Source of the DNA: Acidobacteriota bacterium | GTDB taxonomy: Bacteria; Acidobacteriota; Terriglobia; Bryobacterales; Bryobacteraceae | Assembly: GCA_947505565.1 (NCBI GenBank) | Contig: CANNLB010000078.1 | Location: 1 to 8,074 of the forward strand | Direction of reading: 5' to 3' | DNA: 8,074 nt | In this document: positions 6,052 to 8,074 of the stretch, in pieces | Layout of the letters: each line of letters begins with the position of its first letter | How positions within the stretch are numbered: position 1 is the stretch's first letter | Program-made: the position numbers and the translations under genes | The notes under the pieces: generated by a model | The model's database searches: none | What the model saw: only the letters and a program-made list of their open reading frames with translations | Told to the model about the DNA's origin: nothing

Positions 6052-7181
6052 TGCTTTACTGGTTACTCTACGAACAAATTTCTCCGGTCTTTGGACCTGC
6101 GCGTCTTTTTGGGTACGTGACGTTTCGCACGGCGTTTGCGAGCCTGACCGCACTTTTTCTTTCGCTGTTCCTGGGCCCGTGGTTGATCCGGAGGCTGCGT
6201 GAGTTTAAATTTGGACAGCAAATCCGGGCCGAAGTGACGGCCCACCAAAAGAAGGCCGGGACGCCGACGATGGGTGGGTTGCTGATCATCATCTCGATCG
6301 TAATACCGACGCTGCTTTGGACTAATCTTCAAAACCCTTATGTCTGGATTGCGTTGTTCGGCCTCGTGAGCTTTGGCACGATCGGCTTTTTCGACGATTA
6401 CGCGAAAGTGAAGAAGATGCAAAACTTGGGCTTCACGGCGCGCAAGAAATTTTTCTGGCAGGTGATGGCAAGCTGCGTGATCGGGGTGATGCTTCTGATT
6501 CTTCATGCGCGCGGCGGCTACGACCCCGCCATGAATGTGCCATTTTTCAAGACGTTCAAGCCGAGCTTACTCATGACCTCGTTTCTAGGCAACCCTTGGA
6601 CCTATCCGCTCGCGTTCGGGTTCTTCTTCCTTTTTCTGATTATCGTGCTCGCTGGCTCGTCGAACGCTGTGAATCTGACGGACGGTCTGGATGGCTTAGC
6701 GATCGGCTTGATGATCATCGCGGCGGGTGCGATGACGATGTTGACCTACATGAGCGGACACCGTACGTTCGCCGAGTACTTAGACCTGAACCGGTTGCCC
6801 GGTGCGAGCGAACTGACCGTCTTCTGCGGAGCCATGACCGGCGCGTCGCTTGGTTTCCTTTGGTTCAACGCTCATCCGGCCGAAGTATTCATGGGCGACG
6901 TGGGTTCGCTGGCCTTAGGCGGCGCTTTGGGAACGGTTGCGGTCCTGATCAAACAAGAGCTGCTCCTCATCTTTATTGGCGGCGTCTACATCATCGAGCT
7001 GATGAGTGTGGTTTTGCAGGTGGGGAGTTATAAACTGCGAAAGAAACGAATCTTTAAGATGGCGCCGTTGCACCACCATTTTGAGATTGTTGGCTGGACC
7101 GAGACAAAGATCATTACCCGGTTTTGGATTCTTGGATTGATTATGGCGCTGTGTGCGCTAACCACTTTGAAGTTGCGGTAA
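6051..7181 (+). CDS. mraY: Phospho-N-acetylmuramoyl-pentapeptide transferase MraY
   Basis: MraY is the integral membrane enzyme that transfers phospho-MurNAc-pentapeptide from UDP to undecaprenyl phosphate, giving lipid I. It has 376 residues (E. coli 360) and many hydrophobic segments, consistent with the family's ten transmembrane helices. Diagnostic motifs are H65-QKKAGTPTMGG, the aspartate pair D115-D116 in FFDDYAKV, N208-LTDGLDGLA, NAHPAEVFMGDVGSLALGG with D283, and M337-APLHHHFE-345. These include the three conserved acidic residues and the histidine cluster of the active site. A stretch at about 152-172 (ARGGYDPAMNVPFF and onward) lies between predicted helices. The ATG is in a TGATG junction with murF; AAGG at 6040-6043 with 7-nt spacing is a good ribosome binding site. 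The stop is TAA. Nothing is broken or missing. Confidence 0.97.
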   Translation: MLYWLLYEQISPVFGPARLFGYVTFRTAFASLTALFLSLFLGPWLIRRLREFKFGQQIRAEVTAHQKKAGTPTMGGLLIIISIVIPTLLWTNLQNPYVWIALFGLVSFGTIGFFDDYAKVKKMQNLGFTARKKFFWQVMASCVIGVMLLILHARGGYDPAMNVPFFKTFKPSLLMTSFLGNPWTYPLAFGFFFLFLIIVLAGSSNAVNLTDGLDGLAIGLMIIAAGAMTMLTYMSGHRTFAEYLDLNRLPGASELTVFCGAMTGASLGFLWFNAHPAEVFMGDVGSLALGGALGTVAVLIKQELLLIFIGGVYIIELMSVVLQVGSYKLRKKRIFKMAPLHHHFEIVGWTETKIITRFWILGLIMALCALTTLKLR

Positions 7182-7182
7182 C

Positions 7183-7186
7183 GGAG
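7183..7186 (+). promoter_or_regulatory. Ribosome binding site deciding the murD start
   Basis: GGAG lies immediately after the mraY stop and 6 nt before the GTG at 7193. The frame stays open further upstream into mraY, so this site and the family-typical N-terminus (ELVGKQILVVGLGKSG) fix the start at 7193. Confidence 0.6.
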
Positions 7187-7192
7187 ACGGTT

Positions 7193-8074
7193 GTGGAACT
7201 GGTTGGCAAGCAAATTCTCGTCGTCGGTCTGGGCAAAAGTGGCTTGGCGGCGGCGCGTCTCGCGCAGCGGATGGGGGCGCAGGTGACGGTGTGCGATGAG
7301 AAACCGTTGGCCGAAACGCGCTTCGCTGCCGAGGTAGCGGAGTTAGGCGTGAGCTATGTGCCCCAAGGAGAAGCGGTCGGGGCCAACTTCGACCTAGTGA
7401 TTCAATCGCCGGGTGTACCGCTTGAAGCGAAGGTTTTTGCCGGTGCCAACGTGACGGGGGAGTTGGAGTTCGCGGCGCCGCTGCTGCACGGCCGAACAAT
7501 TGGGATTACCGGTTCAAACGGCAAGACAACGACGACGGCTTTGATCGGCCATATCCTGAAGCACGCTCAGGTGCCGACGCTGGTGGGGGGCAACATCGGG
7601 ACGCCACCGACGGCAATGGTTGCTGATTCGCGAGTGGGGCAGTGGAACGTGCTGGAACTATCGAGCTTTCAACTGGAGACGATTCAGAGTTTCCGCGCCG
7701 ATATCGGGTTGATTTTGAATCTTACGCCGGATCACCTGGATCGGCACCACACGATGGAACGTTACGTCGACGCAAAAGCCCGCCTGATCGAGTTACAGAC
7801 GCCGGCGAACGTGGCGGTTTTGAACGCCGGCGATCCTTTAACCGCGGGCTTGGCCAAACGGACCCGGGCCCAGGTCGTCTACTTCAATGCCAGGGAGCCG
7901 GGTCCGTGGATGGTCGCCGAGAAGGATGGGGTAATCTCGATTGATGAACAGGCACTGCTTCCGGTGGAGGCGATCCCGCTGCGGGGTCAGCACAACGTGG
8001 AGAATGTAATGGCGGCGGCAGCGGCGACGTGGCTGGCCAACGTGGCACTTAGCGATATTGAAGCCGCTATCCGC
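7193..8074 (+). CDS. murD: UDP-MurNAc-L-alanine:D-glutamate ligase MurD, 5' part
   Basis: MurD is the cytoplasmic ligase that adds D-Glu to UDP-MurNAc-L-Ala. The first 294 codons are present; the frame runs off the window end, so about a third of the protein (E. coli length 438) is missing. Domain 1 has the Rossmann-like G12-LGKSG-17 for the UDP moiety and IQSPGVP. Domain 2 has the ATP site G107-SNGKTTTT, GGNIGTP, LELSSFQLETIQ, LNLTPDHLDRH and YVDAKARLIE, whose lysine matches the carbamylated position of Mur ligases. The end of the central domain shows PLRGQHNVENVMAA. The C-terminal domain lies mostly outside. The start is GTG, 11 nt after mraY. In typical dcw clusters ftsW and murG follow, but they are not visible here. 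Confidence 0.95.
   Translation, partial: MELVGKQILVVGLGKSGLAAARLAQRMGAQVTVCDEKPLAETRFAAEVAELGVSYVPQGEAVGANFDLVIQSPGVPLEAKVFAGANVTGELEFAAPLLHGRTIGITGSNGKTTTTALIGHILKHAQVPTLVGGNIGTPPTAMVADSRVGQWNVLELSSFQLETIQSFRADIGLILNLTPDHLDRHHTMERYVDAKARLIELQTPANVAVLNAGDPLTAGLAKRTRAQVVYFNAREPGPWMVAEKDGVISIDEQALLPVEAIPLRGQHNVENVMAAAAATWLANVALSDIEAAIR

Noticed and set aside
7798..7836. Direct and inverted repeat of CGCCGGCGA in murD
   Set aside because: Both copies are in frame within conserved MurD coding sequence and rich in common GCC/GGC codons, so chance is sufficient.
1..8074. CRISPR arrays, tRNA or rRNA genes, insertion sequences, phage genes
   Set aside because: No repeat-spacer pattern, tRNA-like cloverleaf, rRNA segment or transposase was seen; outside the 1005-1226 gap nearly every base is coding.

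Overview
This window is a stretch of the dcw (division and cell wall) cluster of a Gram-negative-type bacterium, read entirely on the + strand. Gene order is rsmH (3' part), ftsL-like, ftsI/pbp, murE, murF, mraY, murD (5' part). The phylum is most likely Acidobacteriota. This is an inference from recalled family patterns: the FtsL-like protein has the N-terminal pattern I-x-I-x-x-K-x-I-D-N...V-x-R...D...C-W ahead of its membrane segment, MurF has NDCYNSNP, and the division transpeptidase carries a C-terminal PASTA domain. MurE has the DNPR motif, so the peptidoglycan is predicted to be of the meso-diaminopimelate type.

Layout. Positions 2-469 are the C-terminal half of RsmH, which methylates 16S rRNA. 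A 37-nt gap leads to the ftsL-like gene (507-1004). A 222-nt gap without a gene (1005-1226) follows and is unusually rich in inverted repeats. The class B transpeptidase (1227-3233) comes next. From there the genes are nearly fused: ftsI/murE overlap by 4 nt, murE/murF by 10 nt (or 4 nt with the alternative start), murF/mraY by 1 nt, and mraY is followed after 11 nt by murD (7193 to the window end). This packing indicates one transcript with translational coupling.

How the genes work together. MurD, MurE and MurF add D-Glu, meso-A2pm and D-Ala-D-Ala to UDP-MurNAc in the cytoplasm. MraY then moves the phospho-MurNAc-pentapeptide onto undecaprenyl phosphate to make lipid I. FtsI cross-links septal peptidoglycan outside the membrane, and FtsL is a bitopic partner in the divisome.

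The protein-coding content is ordinary. The part worth a second look is the ftsL-ftsI gap. It holds (a) a 13-bp stem enclosing a 6-bp hairpin and followed by a T-rich run, (b) two adjacent hairpins, one a GGCC-GCAA-GGCC GNRA-type hairpin, (c) a purine tract able to pair with either of two pyrimidine tracts, and (d) a 51-nt imperfect palindrome with perfect 11-bp arms, preceded by GTAG. It could be a cis-regulatory RNA or attenuator inside the operon, a REP-like repeat, or both. Nothing in the window proves any of these.
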